64,000 bases of DNA from Frateuria aurantia DSM 6220. Lineage in GTDB: Bacteria > Pseudomonadota > Gammaproteobacteria > Xanthomonadales > Rhodanobacteraceae. A program made the translations under genes and the position numbers. The stretch lies in NCBI RefSeq assembly GCF_000242255.2, contig NC_017033.1, forward strand, positions 2,305,110-2,369,109, in the 5' to 3' direction. Shown one piece after another: positions 35,753 through 46,667 of the stretch. The notes beneath the pieces are model-generated. The model did not search any database, was not told the origin of the DNA, and saw nothing but the letters and a program-made list of their open reading frames with translations. Numbering within the stretch: the stretch's first letter is position 1; the number at the start of each line of letters is the position of its first letter.

Positions 35753-37045
35753 TCAGGCCGCGTCACCACCCTCGCCGGCGATCCGCTGCTGCGGATTGCC
35801 GCGGTAGATCAGATACGGCTCGGACTGGCCATCGATCACCGTTTCGTCAACCACGACCTTGCTGACATGCTCCAGTGACGGCAGCTCGTACATCGTATCC
35901 AGCAGCACCTGCTCCAGAATCGTACGCAGACCACGCGCGCCGGTCTTGCGCTTCAGCGCCTTGCGGGCAATGGCCTGCAAAGCCTCCGGGCGGAATTCCA
36001 GCTCGGCCTCTTCCATCTCGAACAGGCGCTTGAACTGCTTGGTCACCGCATTCTTCGGCTCGGTCAGGATCTTGACCAGGGCGGCCTCATCCAGCTCGTC
36101 CAGCGTCGCTATCACCGGCAGACGACCGACAAATTCCGGAATCAGGCCATAACGTACCAGATCACCCGGCTCCACATCCGCCAGCAACCGCCCCAGATTG
36201 GTGGTGCGCTCCTTGCTGCGAACCTCGGCCGAGAAGCCGATGCCGGTGGTCTCGGCACGCTGCTGGATCACCTTGTCCAGGCCGGCAAAGGCGCCACCGA
36301 CGATGAACAGAATGTTCTTGGTGTCGACCTGCAGGAATTCCTGCTGCGGATGCTTGCGACCACCTTGCGGCGGCACCGAGGCCAAGGTGCCTTCGATCAG
36401 CTTCAGCAGCGCCTGCTGCACGCCCTCGCCCGACACGTCGCGGGTGATGGACGGGTTCTCGCTCTTGCGGGAGATCTTGTCGATTTCGTCGATGTAGACG
36501 ATGCCGGACTGGGCCTTCTCCACGTCGTAGTCGCACTTCTGCAACAACTTCTGGATGATGTTTTCCACGTCCTCGCCGACATAGCCGGCTTCGGTCAGCG
36601 TGGTCGCATCGGCGATGGTGAAAGGCACGTTCAGCAGTCGGGCCAGGGTTTCAGCCAACAGCGTCTTGCCCGATCCGGTGGGACCGATCAGGAGGATATT
36701 GGACTTGCCCAGCTCGACCTCGTCACTCTTCTGACGCGATTCGATCCGCTTGTAATGGTTGTACACCGCCACGGCCAGCGACTTCTTGGCACGCGTCTGA
36801 CCGACAACGTACTGGTCGAGCGCGTCCATGATTTCGCGGGGCTTGGGCAGATGGCTGCGCCCGGAGGCTGCCTTTTCTTCCAACTCTTCACGGATGATGT
36901 CATTGCACAGCTCCACGCATTCATCGCAGATGAATACCGAAGGGCCGGCAATCAACTTGCGCACTTCATGCTGGCTCTTGCCGCAGAAGGAGCAATAGAG
37001 AATCTTTCCGCCGTCGTTGGAACGACTTTGCCGCTCGTCGCTCAT
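35753..37045 (-). CDS. clpX: ClpXP unfoldase subunit ClpX
   Basis: This 430-residue AAA+ unfoldase feeds substrates to ClpP. The N-terminal C4 zinc-binding domain has CSFC and CDEC (residues 19-41). Walker A is GPTGSGKT near 120. The ClpP-docking loop region has the IGF triplet (TGIGFSAEV near 268). It lies 105 bp after clpP with an intervening hairpin that could tune the ratio of ClpX to ClpP. Confidence 0.97.
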   Translation of the reverse strand: MSDERQSRSNDGGKILYCSFCGKSQHEVRKLIAGPSVFICDECVELCNDIIREELEEKAASGRSHLPKPREIMDALDQYVVGQTRAKKSLAVAVYNHYKRIESRQKSDEVELGKSNILLIGPTGSGKTLLAETLARLLNVPFTIADATTLTEAGYVGEDVENIIQKLLQKCDYDVEKAQSGIVYIDEIDKISRKSENPSITRDVSGEGVQQALLKLIEGTLASVPPQGGRKHPQQEFLQVDTKNILFIVGGAFAGLDKVIQQRAETTGIGFSAEVRSKERTTNLGRLLADVEPGDLVRYGLIPEFVGRLPVIATLDELDEAALVKILTEPKNAVTKQFKRLFEMEEAELEFRPEALQAIARKALKRKTGARGLRTILEQVLLDTMYELPSLEHVSKVVVDETVIDGQSEPYLIYRGNPQQRIAGEGGDAA

Positions 37046-37090
37046 GCTTTCAGTCCTGCTGTTTATTCATTTTGTCACGAGAATAGCACA

Positions 37091-37122
37091 GCGTTCCGTA
37101 CCTGCATCCAGATACGGAACGC
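37091..37122 (-). terminator. hairpin between clpP and clpX, possible attenuator
   Basis: GCGTTCCGTA and TACGGAACGC form a 10-bp perfect stem with a 12-base loop, extended by a second short GCAC/GTGC pairing. It lies about 30 bp past the clpP stop and 45 bp before the clpX start. Confidence 0.6.
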
Positions 37123-37150
37123 CGTGCCCAGCCCTGGCATGGTTCGCCGA

Positions 37151-37780
37151 TCAGGCCGACTTGACCGTCTCGGTAGCGCGACGGTCCAGGACTTCGTCGA
37201 TCAGCCCGTATTCCTTGGCTGTCTCGGCGCTCATGAAGCGATCGCGCTCCATGTCCCGTTCGATCTTTTCCAGAGGCTGACCGGTGTGATCCACGTAGAT
37301 CTGATTCAGCTTGCGACGCAGATAGAGAATCTCCTGCGCCTGAATCTCGATATCCGTAGCCTGGCCGCGGGCACCGCCCGACGGCTGGTGGATCATCACC
37401 CGCGAATTGGGCAGCGAGAAACGCTTGCCCTTCGCGCCGGCCATCAGCAGCAGCGAGGCCGCACTGCAGGCCTGACCCACGCACATGGTGCTGACATCGC
37501 ACTTGATGTACTGCATGGTGTCATAGATCGCCAGCCCGGCGGTGACGACACCGCCCGGACTGTTGATATACAGATGGATGTCCTTGTCCGGGTTTTCCGA
37601 CTCCAGGAACAGCATCTGCGCGATCAGGACGTTGGCGACCTGATCATTGACCTCGCCCACCAGAAAGATCACCCGCTCCTTGAGCAGGCGCGAGTAGATG
37701 TCATAGGAACGCTCGCCGCGGGCGGTCTGTTCCACCACCATCGGGACGAGATTCAAATTGTGGACCGGTTCCATAGACAT
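37151..37780 (-). CDS. clpP: ATP-dependent Clp protease proteolytic subunit
   Basis: This 209-residue serine protease forms the tetradecameric barrel of ClpXP. The catalytic Ser lies in [11 protein letters not shown] (Ser106), His in [10 protein letters not shown] (His131), and the Asp about residue 180. A short N-terminal propeptide precedes [19 protein letters not shown]. It lies 35 bp after tig, the standard tig-clpP-clpX order. Confidence 0.97.
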   Translation of the reverse strand: MSMEPVHNLNLVPMVVEQTARGERSYDIYSRLLKERVIFLVGEVNDQVANVLIAQMLFLESENPDKDIHLYINSPGGVVTAGLAIYDTMQYIKCDVSTMCVGQACSAASLLLMAGAKGKRFSLPNSRVMIHQPSGGARGQATDIEIQAQEILYLRRKLNQIYVDHTGQPLEKIERDMERDRFMSAETAKEYGLIDEVLDRRATETVKSA

Positions 37781-37815
37781 GGTTTTTCTCCGCTGGATGA
37801 ACCTGAGTTGTGGCT

Positions 37816-39105
37816 TCAGCCGCCAACCGGACGCATGATTTCGTCAAAGCTCAGCACGACTTCGCTGGTCTTGGCGTGATCGGCAACCCATTCGGCCACC
37901 TGATCTTCCATCACCCGGTTCTGCAGACCAGACATCAGTTGGGGGTCGGAGTTGTAAACTTCAATGACCTTTTCCGGCTCTTCATACGTCGAGGCAATGG
38001 CCGCCAGCTGCTCGGCCACCCGACTGCGATCCAGGGTCAGCTGCTGCTTGCGGGCGATTTCGCCGATCAGCAGACCGGCCTGCACGCGCTTGCGGGCAAA
38101 CCCGACAGCCTGCTCGACCAGTTCCTGCGGCGCCTGCTGGCCGCGCGGAACGCTCTGCTGCGCCATTTCACGGGCTTCGCCCTGGACCAGCCCCTTGGGC
38201 ACGTCGATGTCGAAACTGTTGGCCAGCGCTTCGGCGACCGAAGACTTCAGACGGGCCAGCAGGGCCGCCTTCAGCTCGCGCTCCAGATTGCCGCGCACTT
38301 CCTTGCGGAAGGTCTCCACATCGCCGTCGGCGATCCCGAACAGCTGGATGAAATCGGCATCGACTTCCGGCAGCACCGGCTGCTGGACCTTGATCACGAT
38401 GAATTCGACCTCGGCCGACTTGCCGGCCAGATCCGCATTGCGGAAGTTTTCCGGAAAACTGATCGATGCCTTGAAGCTGTCGCCGGCGGCGTGACCGGTC
38501 AGGGCCTCGTCCATTTCCTTGAACAGGTTGCCGGAACCCAGCACGCTGCCGCCCCGCTCCAGACCCTCGGCCGGGAAGCGGCCGTCAGCGGTGGTGGCGG
38601 CGTAGTCGAACAGCACGAAGTCACCTTCCTGCGAAGCGCGCTCGACCTCGTCGAAATGACGACGCTGCATGCGCAGGGTCTCGACCATCTTGTCGATGTC
38701 GGCTTCGCTGACTTCGGCGGTCTGGCGGGTCACTTCAAGAGCCGACACATCGATTTCCGGAAATTCCGGCATCACCTCGAAAGTGGCGGTATAGGCGATT
38801 TCGCCATTCTCGGCGGCGCCGGTGGTGTCCACCGCGGGGTTGGCGATCGGACGCAGGTTTTCCTTTTCCACGGCCTCGCGCAGGGTGCTGCCGATCAGGT
38901 CGGACAGCACTTCGCCACGAACCTGGGCGCCGTAGCGCTGACGGACCACGGTCACCGGCACCTTGCCCGGGCGGAAGCCTTTCAGGCGAACGGTGCGGCT
39001 CATTTCCGAGATCCGCGAAGCGACCTGGGTTTCCAGCCGCTCGGCGGGGAATTTGACGGTGAGCTTGCGCTCCAGCTTGTCGACGTTTTCTACCGAAACC
39101 TGCAT
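37816..39105 (-). CDS. tig: trigger factor
   Basis: This 429-residue ribosome-associated chaperone has an N-terminal ribosome-binding domain with the signature GFRPGKVP near 44. A PPIase (FKBP) domain spans about 150-240 ([19 protein letters not shown]). The helical C-terminal substrate-binding domain makes up the rest. ATG 39105 fits the family start MQVSVENV; the longer frame to 39126 adds seven unrelated residues. A tRNA-Leu gene lies 70 bp upstream on the same strand. Confidence 0.97.
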   Translation of the reverse strand: MQVSVENVDKLERKLTVKFPAERLETQVASRISEMSRTVRLKGFRPGKVPVTVVRQRYGAQVRGEVLSDLIGSTLREAVEKENLRPIANPAVDTTGAAENGEIAYTATFEVMPEFPEIDVSALEVTRQTAEVSEADIDKMVETLRMQRRHFDEVERASQEGDFVLFDYAATTADGRFPAEGLERGGSVLGSGNLFKEMDEALTGHAAGDSFKASISFPENFRNADLAGKSAEVEFIVIKVQQPVLPEVDADFIQLFGIADGDVETFRKEVRGNLERELKAALLARLKSSVAEALANSFDIDVPKGLVQGEAREMAQQSVPRGQQAPQELVEQAVGFARKRVQAGLLIGEIARKQQLTLDRSRVAEQLAAIASTYEEPEKVIEVYNSDPQLMSGLQNRVMEDQVAEWVADHAKTSEVVLSFDEIMRPVGG

Positions 39106-39175
39106 GACCACTCCTGAGATAACCAAGTATGGCGGTGGCCTCTTGGCGAGGAGCCGACGCGCCTGCGCTGCGCCA

Positions 39176-39263
<88 letters not shown>

Positions 39264-39408
39264 CATTGGCGCGAGCCAATCCATTGGAAGCGCCGGCACC
39301 AGGCCGACGAACCCCCGAAAACAGGCCATTCTACGGGGCCTCGCCGCCGCTGCACAAGCCACGCCGGCCGCCATCCATCCGGTGCCGCCGCGATACCTGC
39401 ACCGCGAC

Positions 39409-41250
39409 TCAGCCCGGAGCCTCTTCCGCGACCACGAAACCGCCGGTCTGACGTTGCCACAGGCGGGCATACAATCCGCCCCGGTCAATCAGTTCGGCAT
39501 GACTGCCGCTTTCGATGATCCGGCCCTGCTCCATGACCACCAGACGGTCCATGCGGGCAATCGTCGATAGGCGATGGGCGATCGCGATCACCGTCTTGCC
39601 CTCCATCAGACTTTCCAGACTTTCCTGGATCGCCGCCTCCGCATCGGAATCCAGGGCCGAGGTAGCCTCGTCCAGAATCAGTACCGGGGCGTTCTTCAGC
39701 AACACCCGAGCAATCGCGATGCGCTGGCGCTGGCCTCCGCTGAGCTTGACCCCGCGCTCGCCGACCAGGGCCTCGTAGCCGCGCCGCCCCTCGCCATCGA
39801 CCAGCCGGGGAATGAATTCATCGGCCCGCGCCTTGCGGACCGCCTCGGCGATCTCGGCCTCGCTGGCCTCGGGCCGGCCATAAATGAGATTGTCGCGGAT
39901 CGAGCGATGCAACAGCGAGGTATCCTGGGTCACCACCCCGATCTGGGAGCGCAGGCTGTCCTGCTGCACCCTTGCGACATCCTGATCGTCCACCAGCACC
40001 CGCCCCGATTCCAGGTCGTACATCCGCAGCAACAGATTGACCAGGGTCGACTTGCCGGCACCCGACGGCCCGACCAGACCGATCTTCTCTCCGGGCCGGA
40101 TCACCAGATCCAGTCCCGAGATGACCCCGCCACGCTGGCCGTAATGGAAGTGCACGTCCTCGAACCGGATCGCTCCCCGACTGACCTGTGCCGGCGGCGC
40201 ACCGGGCATGTCCTGCACAGATCTGGGCTGGGCTATCGTCTGGATACCGTCCTGCACGGTGCCGATATTCTCGAAGATGCCGTTGACCACCCACATGATC
40301 CAGCCCGACATGTTGTTGATCCGGATCACCAGGCCGGTGGCCAGCGCGATCGCACCGACCGTGACCTGGCCCCGGCTCCACAGCCACAGCGCCAGCCCCG
40401 AGGTGGCGACGATCAGCACCCCGTTGAGCAGATTGATCGTCACGTCCATCGCCGTGGTCAGCCGGGTCATCCGCTGGATCGCCGCCACCTGCCCGTCTAT
40501 CGCCTCGGCGACATAGGCTTCCTCGCGGCGGGTATGGCCGAACAGCTTCAGGGTCTGGATATTGCTGTAGCCGTCGACAATGCGCCCCATCAGTTTCGAA
40601 CGCGCTTCCGAGGCCTGCCACGAGCGATGCTTGGTCCGCGGCACGAACCAGGCCAGCGTCGCCACGTACAAGGCCAGCCAGATCAGCAGCGGCAGCATCA
40701 GCCAGGCATCGGCATGGGCAAACATCACCAGCGCGCTGCCGGTATAGACCAGCACGTACCAGATCGCATCGACGATCTGCACCGCCGACTCCCGCAGACT
40801 GGAGCCGGTCTGCATGATGCGGTTGGCAATGCGGCCGGCAAAATCATTCTGAAAGAACGAAAGGCTCTGTCTGATCACGTAGCGATGATTCTGCCAGCGG
40901 ATGCGGTTGGTCAGACTCGGCGCGATCGCCTGATTGATCAGCAGGTCATGCAGTCCGATCAGCAGCGGCCGCAGAATCAGCGCGATCAGTCCCATGCCGA
41001 CCAGCTGCAGGGCATGATCCTGGAAGAAATGCCGTCCCGGATTGCGCGCCAGGTCAACGATCTGCCCCAGAAAACCCAGCAGCGAGACATCGACCAGGGC
41101 CGCCGCCAGCCCGACTACGCAGGCGATCAGCAATACCTTCCAGACCTGCTTCAGATAGAAACCGTAGAACCGCCACACTGTCTGCGGCGGCATGCCTTCC
41201 TCCGGATCACGGAACGCGTCCACCAACGACTCGAACATTCTGAAAATCAT
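39409..41250 (-). CDS. ABC transporter, fused membrane and ATPase domains
   Basis: This 613-residue half-transporter works as a homodimer in the inner membrane. Six transmembrane helices span residues 30-330, and the nucleotide-binding domain begins near 365. Walker A is GPSGAGKST near 398, the signature LSGGQRQRIAIARVLL near 505, and Walker B LILDEATSALDSD. The family is exporter type (MsbA/multidrug-like); substrate cannot be told. GAGGGATG precedes ATG 41250. It is divergent from the MscS gene, with 134 bp between. Confidence 0.9.
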   Translation of the reverse strand: MIFRMFESLVDAFRDPEEGMPPQTVWRFYGFYLKQVWKVLLIACVVGLAAALVDVSLLGFLGQIVDLARNPGRHFFQDHALQLVGMGLIALILRPLLIGLHDLLINQAIAPSLTNRIRWQNHRYVIRQSLSFFQNDFAGRIANRIMQTGSSLRESAVQIVDAIWYVLVYTGSALVMFAHADAWLMLPLLIWLALYVATLAWFVPRTKHRSWQASEARSKLMGRIVDGYSNIQTLKLFGHTRREEAYVAEAIDGQVAAIQRMTRLTTAMDVTINLLNGVLIVATSGLALWLWSRGQVTVGAIALATGLVIRINNMSGWIMWVVNGIFENIGTVQDGIQTIAQPRSVQDMPGAPPAQVSRGAIRFEDVHFHYGQRGGVISGLDLVIRPGEKIGLVGPSGAGKSTLVNLLLRMYDLESGRVLVDDQDVARVQQDSLRSQIGVVTQDTSLLHRSIRDNLIYGRPEASEAEIAEAVRKARADEFIPRLVDGEGRRGYEALVGERGVKLSGGQRQRIAIARVLLKNAPVLILDEATSALDSDAEAAIQESLESLMEGKTVIAIAHRLSTIARMDRLVVMEQGRIIESGSHAELIDRGGLYARLWQRQTGGFVVAEEAPG

Positions 41251-41384
41251 TCATCCCTCCCGCCGATCCATGTCGTGCCAGTGTAGCGGCAGCTCCGCGG
41301 CTGCGCCGACACAGGCGGCGTTCATCGTTTTCACATCGGCAGGCACGATACTGCAGCCTGTGCCCATCGACACCGGATATCCGC

Positions 41385-43874
41385 TTGAGCCTGCATCGTC
41401 GCTGTCTTCGCCTGCTTGCACTCCTGTTCTGCGGCCTGCTGCTGGGCAGTACGGCCATGGCCCAGACCGCTCCGGCTACCGCCGCCAGCACGCAGGCCGG
41501 CGCACGCGAGACCGAGATCACGCCAGCCTCCGCCGCGACGCGGCTGGCCCAGCAACAGGCAAGGCTCGATGCCATCAGGCAGCGGATCACCCCGCAGTCC
41601 AGCGACAGTGATCTCGGTGACCTCTATACCCAGACCAGCCAGCTCAACGACGATGCCGGCGATCTGCTGGCCGCCCTGACGCCCCTGCAGAACCAGTTGC
41701 GCTCGGCCCTGGAGGTGCTGGGACCGGCGCCCGCCAAGGGCGCCCCTGCCGAAGCCCCGGAGCTGGCCAAACGCCGCGCGGACCTGAATCGCCGCAAGGC
41801 TACGGTCGACACCCAGGTCGCCCAGGTCCAGGACCTCCGCCACAGTCTGAGCACCTTGTCGCGGCAGATCACCAATCAGCGTCGCCGCGTGCTGCGCTCG
41901 GAACTGGCACGCCCGACCATCAGCGTGCTGGATCCGGACTTCTGGTCGCCGGCCCTGCACCCGGGCGCGCAGGACCGGCAGCGACTGGGTGACTTTGCCC
42001 ATGCCTGGGGTCAGGCCCTGACCCAGGCATGGAGCGGGCCGCGCTGGCCTCTGACCAGCCTGCTGGTGCTGGCAGCCATCCTGATCTGGCTGCCCGGCCT
42101 GCGCTGGCTGGAAGCGCAGCTGTCCCGGCTGTGCATCCAGCGCCTGCCGGTCGGCCGGCTGCGCCGCAGCGCCCTGGCCATGGCGGTGGCCTTGAGCAGC
42201 GTACTGGCCGTAGGTCTGGCCGCCGAACTGCTGTATCTGGCCTTTGCCCGCCAGCTGGCCACAGATGACGGCCTCACCGATTTTGCCCGGACCGTGCGCG
42301 GCACGGCGATCGCATGCGCCCTGGTCGCCGGCCTCGGTCGCGCCTTGCTGTCGGTGCACCGCCCCAGCTGGCGGCTGCCGGCGATACCGGATCCCGTGGC
42401 CAACGTGCTCGGCATCTACCCGACCTTGATTGCCGTGCTGGCCATGGCCTTCGGCACCCTGGAACAGATCAACTCCGCCGTCGGCACCAGCCTGCCGGTC
42501 ACCATCTTCGGCAATGGCCTGGTCTCGCTGATTCTAAGCGTGACCTTGCTGACAGCCGTGATACGGGCCCGACGGATCCGCCGACAGCTGAATCCACCGG
42601 GCGAATCCTCGACGACCGAACAGGATCGGGTCCATCTGCTGCCGCCCCTGCTGTATCTGGTGGTCATCATCAGTCTGGGCGCCTTGTTGCTGGGCTATAT
42701 CTCGCTGGCACGCTTCATGGTCTACGAGATGATCTGGTTCTTTATCGTGATCGCCACCGGCTATCTGCTGGACAGGCTGGCCACCGACATCTGCCAGACG
42801 CTGATCAATCCGGGCCCCGATGCCGAGCGGCCGTGGCTGTCGCGCCTGACCGGGCTGCCTGACGACTGGCTGGATGCCTCCGGCACCGTGCTGACCGCCA
42901 TCATCCATGTCACCCTGGTGATGCTGTGCCTGCTGGCCTTGTTCGGCGGTCACTTCGACAATGACCCGGCCACCCTGTTCCGCGGCGCGATGAGCGCACT
43001 GGGCGGCGATGCCCTGAAGCAATTCAGGATCATGCCGATGCAGGTTCTGGATTCGCTGCTGGCCCTGATTCTGGGGGGCTATCTGCTGCGGACCCTGCGC
43101 CACTGGCTGGAGGGCAGCCTGCTGCCGAAAACCCGGCTGGATACCGGCATGCAGGCTTCGCTGGTCATGCTGGTCACCAATATCGGCTATGTGGTGATCG
43201 CCCTGGCTGCCCTGAATGCACTGGGCATCGAATGGGAGCGGCTGGCCTGGATCGTCAGCGCCTTGTCGGTGGGCATCGGCTTCGGCCTGCAGGAAATCGT
43301 CAAGAACTTCATTTCCGGACTGATTCTGCTGACCGAGCGGCCCATCCGGGTCGGTGACATGATCAGCATCGCCGGCCCCGTCCAGGGCGATGTGCAGCGC
43401 ATCAATGTCCGCGCCACGGAAATCCTGCTGTCCGACAAGTCCACGGTGATCGTGCCGAACTCGCAATTGATCTCCGGCAATGTCCGCAACATCACCATGG
43501 GTCATGCCCAGGGCCTGGTGACCATTGCCATGACCTTTCCGCTGGATACCGATCCAGCAGCCGTCAAAGCCATCCTGCTGGACTGCTTTGCCCGCGAAAC
43601 CACCATTGTCGCGCAACCGGCCACCTCGGTCAGCTTCACCGACCTCAATGCCAGCGGCATGACCTTGAGCGTGACAGGCTATGTCGCCAGCCCCCGTCAA
43701 ATCAGCGCCAGCAAGAGCGCCCTGCTGTTCGAGATCCTGCGCTGCCTGCGCGAGCATGGGATTGCCCTGTCCAGTCCGCAAAGCTTGGTGATCCAGAACA
43801 ACAGCCCCGCAACGCCGGAACCGGCACGGGCCGATACCGGCGCCGTTCTGCCCGGACCGGCGACCGATCCTTGA
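41385..43874 (+). CDS. large MscS-family mechanosensitive channel (DUF3772 type)
   Basis: This 829-residue protein has a signal peptide (LRLLALLFCGLLLGSTAMAQ), a periplasmic helical DUF3772-like domain (about 30-200) and around ten hydrophobic segments. The C-terminal MscS channel core has LSVGIGFGLQEIVKNFISGLILLTERP as hallmark (near 625-650). The start is TTG 41385, the only codon in frame that keeps the whole signal peptide; the ribosome site is weak. The role is release of solutes on hypo-osmotic shock. Confidence 0.87.
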   Translation: MSLHRRCLRLLALLFCGLLLGSTAMAQTAPATAASTQAGARETEITPASAATRLAQQQARLDAIRQRITPQSSDSDLGDLYTQTSQLNDDAGDLLAALTPLQNQLRSALEVLGPAPAKGAPAEAPELAKRRADLNRRKATVDTQVAQVQDLRHSLSTLSRQITNQRRRVLRSELARPTISVLDPDFWSPALHPGAQDRQRLGDFAHAWGQALTQAWSGPRWPLTSLLVLAAILIWLPGLRWLEAQLSRLCIQRLPVGRLRRSALAMAVALSSVLAVGLAAELLYLAFARQLATDDGLTDFARTVRGTAIACALVAGLGRALLSVHRPSWRLPAIPDPVANVLGIYPTLIAVLAMAFGTLEQINSAVGTSLPVTIFGNGLVSLILSVTLLTAVIRARRIRRQLNPPGESSTTEQDRVHLLPPLLYLVVIISLGALLLGYISLARFMVYEMIWFFIVIATGYLLDRLATDICQTLINPGPDAERPWLSRLTGLPDDWLDASGTVLTAIIHVTLVMLCLLALFGGHFDNDPATLFRGAMSALGGDALKQFRIMPMQVLDSLLALILGGYLLRTLRHWLEGSLLPKTRLDTGMQASLVMLVTNIGYVVIALAALNALGIEWERLAWIVSALSVGIGFGLQEIVKNFISGLILLTERPIRVGDMISIAGPVQGDVQRINVRATEILLSDKSTVIVPNSQLISGNVRNITMGHAQGLVTIAMTFPLDTDPAAVKAILLDCFARETTIVAQPATSVSFTDLNASGMTLSVTGYVASPRQISASKSALLFEILRCLREHGIALSSPQSLVIQNNSPATPEPARADTGAVLPGPATDP

Positions 43875-44079
43875 AGCCCGGCCTGACCGGCCCAGCAGGC
43901 CTAAATCAAAGCCATTCGGATCCATGGTCACAGGCTGGATCGCGTATCACGAGGGCACGAATACCGGCCAAACCCCGCGAACGGGCCGGGAAATGCCATA
44001 ATCACTGAGTCGCGTGGTCGCAGTCCGCACCCGTCGGTCCGGCCACGCCCGATATCCACTGGAGAAAAGGAGCCAGCAC

Positions 44080-45057
44080 ATGCATCTCGGTTTGATCGGA
44101 CTAGGCAGGATGGGCGGCAACATCGCCAGGCGATTGATGCGCGATGGCCACTCCGTGGCCGTGTATGACGTCGACGCCAAGGCACGCCAGGCGCTGGCTG
44201 ACGACGGCGCCACCGCCGTCGACTCGCTGGCCGGCTTTCTCGAAGCCCTGCCCGCACCGCGCGCCGTATGGGTGATGGTGCCCGCCGGCGACATCACCGA
44301 AAAGACCGTGCAGGAACTGGCCGGCCTGCTGGAAAAAGGCGACACCATCATCGATGGCGGCAACAGCAACTGGCACGACGACGTGCGCCGCGCCAAGCAG
44401 CTGTCCGAGCAGGGCCTGCACTATATCGATGTCGGCACCTCCGGCGGCGTCTGGGGCCTGGACCGCGGTTACTGCATGATGATCGGCGGCGACAAGGCCG
44501 TGGTGGATCGCCTGGATCCCATCTTCAAGACCCTGGCTCCCGGCATCGGCGATGTCGAAAAGACGCCGAACCGCGAAAAGCACGATCCCCGCGCCGAACT
44601 CGGTTATCTGCATACCGGACCGGCCGGCTCCGGCCACTTCGTCAAGATGGTCCACAACGGCATCGAATACGGTCTGATGCAGGCCTATGCCGAAGGCTTC
44701 GACGTGATGCGCAACCGCAACCAGGCCAGCCTGCCGGAAGGCGAGCGCTTTGACCTGAACATGGCCGACATCGCCGAAGTCTGGCGCCGCGGCAGCGTGG
44801 TCTCGTCCTGGCTGCTGGACCTGTGCTCGATCGCCCTGGCCAAGGATCCGGGCCTGGAAAACTTCTCGGGCTTCGTCAACGACTCCGGCGAAGGCCGCTG
44901 GACCATCGAGGCCGCCATCGAGGAAGCCGTGCCGGCCGAAGTGCTGACCGCCGCCCTGTATACCCGCTTCCGTTCGCGGCAGGAACACACCTATGCCGAA
45001 AAGATGCTCTCGGCCATGCGCCTGGGCTTCGGCGGCCACGTCGAGGGCAAGCAGTAA
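44080..45057 (+). CDS. gnd: 6-phosphogluconate dehydrogenase, short decarboxylating form
   Basis: This 325-residue enzyme converts 6-phosphogluconate to ribulose 5-phosphate and CO2. The N-terminal dinucleotide fold has [16 protein letters not shown]; the substrate site shows [11 protein letters not shown] and the catalytic Lys region [13 protein letters not shown]. It is about 150 residues shorter than E. coli Gnd, matching the YqeC-type short class, many of which prefer NAD. ATG 44080 has AAAGGAG upstream. It is monocistronic here; no zwf or edd gene is near. Confidence 0.93.
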   Translation: MHLGLIGLGRMGGNIARRLMRDGHSVAVYDVDAKARQALADDGATAVDSLAGFLEALPAPRAVWVMVPAGDITEKTVQELAGLLEKGDTIIDGGNSNWHDDVRRAKQLSEQGLHYIDVGTSGGVWGLDRGYCMMIGGDKAVVDRLDPIFKTLAPGIGDVEKTPNREKHDPRAELGYLHTGPAGSGHFVKMVHNGIEYGLMQAYAEGFDVMRNRNQASLPEGERFDLNMADIAEVWRRGSVVSSWLLDLCSIALAKDPGLENFSGFVNDSGEGRWTIEAAIEEAVPAEVLTAALYTRFRSRQEHTYAEKMLSAMRLGFGGHVEGKQ

Positions 45058-45163
45058 CGCGGCTCTGACCGTATCTCGATGCACCTTCGGTGAACGACAA
45101 TCGGCCATTGCGGCCGGTCGTCACTGATCTTCACCGGGAATTAAGCATGGCGGGCCTATTCTC

Positions 45164-45280
45164 TGAATCGTGGATGTCGTGAGGCATTCCTTTCCCACCC
45201 ACGATCCAGGGCTTCCCCTCCCTGCCGTGAACAGATGGATCCCCCAAGGCCCGCAGCTTCCCCTCTGCGGGCCTTTTTTT
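45164..45280 (+). ncRNA. candidate small RNA with twin CTTCCCCT loops (sX13-like)
   Basis: A TATTCT box at 45157-45162 could start a transcript of about 115 nt with three hairpins. Hairpin 1 pairs ATCGTGG (45167-45173) with CCACGAT (45199-45205). Hairpin 2 pairs CAGGG (45207-45211) with CCCTG (45220-45224) and exposes CTTCCCCT. Hairpin 3 (45246-45275) has an 11-bp perfect stem, exposes the same CTTCCCCT and ends in seven T, a textbook terminator. C-rich loops of this kind can pair with Shine-Dalgarno sequences. Size and plan resemble the sX13 RNA of Xanthomonas, from memory and not checked. The known gene upstream, gnd, ends about 100 bp before it. Confidence 0.7.
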
Positions 45281-45456
45281 GTTTCACGATGACTCCAGCA
45301 TCGCATTTCGCTGGACTACGCCAAGGCCCGATACAGCTGGTTTATCCATCACTTAGCCGAGTTCAACCTGGGCCGGTGCTCTCCGAAAATTGGCCGGGCT
45401 TCTCCTCGAGTGGCTCCCGTGCGGCTCCTGGAAACCTGGTTTTCCGAGAAGTCGTC

Positions 45457-46667
45457 ATGTTGATGATCAAGCTCACAAATCCGCAGTCGATGCGGCACGC
45501 CCACCAGACAAGTCCATCGAACTGCGGGACGCCGTGGTGCCTGGCTTCCTGTGCAAGATCACCCTTGCGGGCCACCAAGTGTTCATGCCCCCTACCGTAC
45601 CCACGCCGGCGAGCGCCGTCAGCCAGCCCTGGGCCAGTACGGGGAACTAACGGTCGATCAGGCGCGCACGATGGCGCAGGAGTGGCTGGCCGAGGTACGC
45701 AAGGGTGGCGACCCCAGCGCGGCCAAGAATGCCGCCCGCAAGGCACCGACCATGAAGGAGTTCTGCCACACCTTCATGGAGGACTACTCCAGGCAGCGCA
45801 ACAAGCCCAGCACACAACGCGGCTATCAGGGCGTCATCGACCGCTGCATCATCCCGATCATGGGACGGATGAAGGTGCAGGACGTGAAGCACCCGGACGT
45901 GGCCGCGCTGATGAAGAAACTGGCCTACAAGCAGGCCGAAGCCAACCGCACCTTCGGCGTGCTGCGCAAGATGTTCAACCTGGCCGAAGTGTGGGGACTG
46001 CGCCCGAACGGCACGAATCCGTGCCGCCACGTCCCGACGTACCCGCCCGGCAAGGAAACCCGGCTCATCGTGGACGATGAGCTGGTGCGGATCTTCCGTC
46101 ACCTGGAACACCTGGAGGCGGAAAAACTGGAAAACTACGTCATCCCGCTGGCGATCCGCCTGCAATTCGAGTTTGCCGCACGGCGCTCCGAAATCTGCCC
46201 GCTGGAATGGAGCTGGGTTGATCTGGAGCATCGTCGCGTCGTCTGGCCAGGCAGCAAGACTGGCGGTATCTCCAAGCCCATGAGCGAGGAAGCCTGTCTG
46301 CTGCTTTCGACGGTACCGCAGCTGGACGGCTGCCCCTACGTCCCGCCGTCGCCGCCCGCCGTCGCCGAATGACCCGACCCGGCACATGACCCACGGCGAA
46401 CACTACGGCGGCTGGACGCGCGTGCTCAAGACCGCAGATGTGCCGCACGTTGGCACGCATGGCATCCGCCACCGGGCGACGACCGATATTGCCAAGTCGG
46501 GCGTGCCGACCAAGGTGGGCATGAAGCACACAGGTCACAAGACCGTGGCGATGTTTATGCACGATGTTCATACCGAGGACAAGCCAGTGCGGGATGCGGC
46601 CGAACTGGTGGCGAGTCGGCGGCTGGCGATTACCGGGACATCCCGCTCTATGGAGGTGACAGCATGA
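45457..46667 (+). pseudogene. decayed tyrosine recombinase (phage/island integrase)
   Basis: Integrase sequence is spread over three frames. It begins at ATG 45457 (MLMIKLT), shifts near 45478 to SAVDAARPPDKSIELRD, shifts again in the C run near 45590 to YRTHAGERRQPALGQYG and the SAM-like core, and shifts a third time near 46340-46385 to the C-terminal catalytic part. The first catalytic Arg is present in FAARRSEICPLEW, and the HxxR box in GTHGIRHRATT. The nucleophile segment reads MFMHDVHTED where family members read MFMRYVHTED, so the catalytic Tyr has become Asp. With three frame breaks and no nucleophile it cannot be active. It marks an old integration event just past the small RNA. Confidence 0.88.

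Noticed and set aside
45391-45456. Possible longer integrase N-terminus
   Set aside because: The upstream residues are not integrase-like; homology begins at KLT after ATG 45457.
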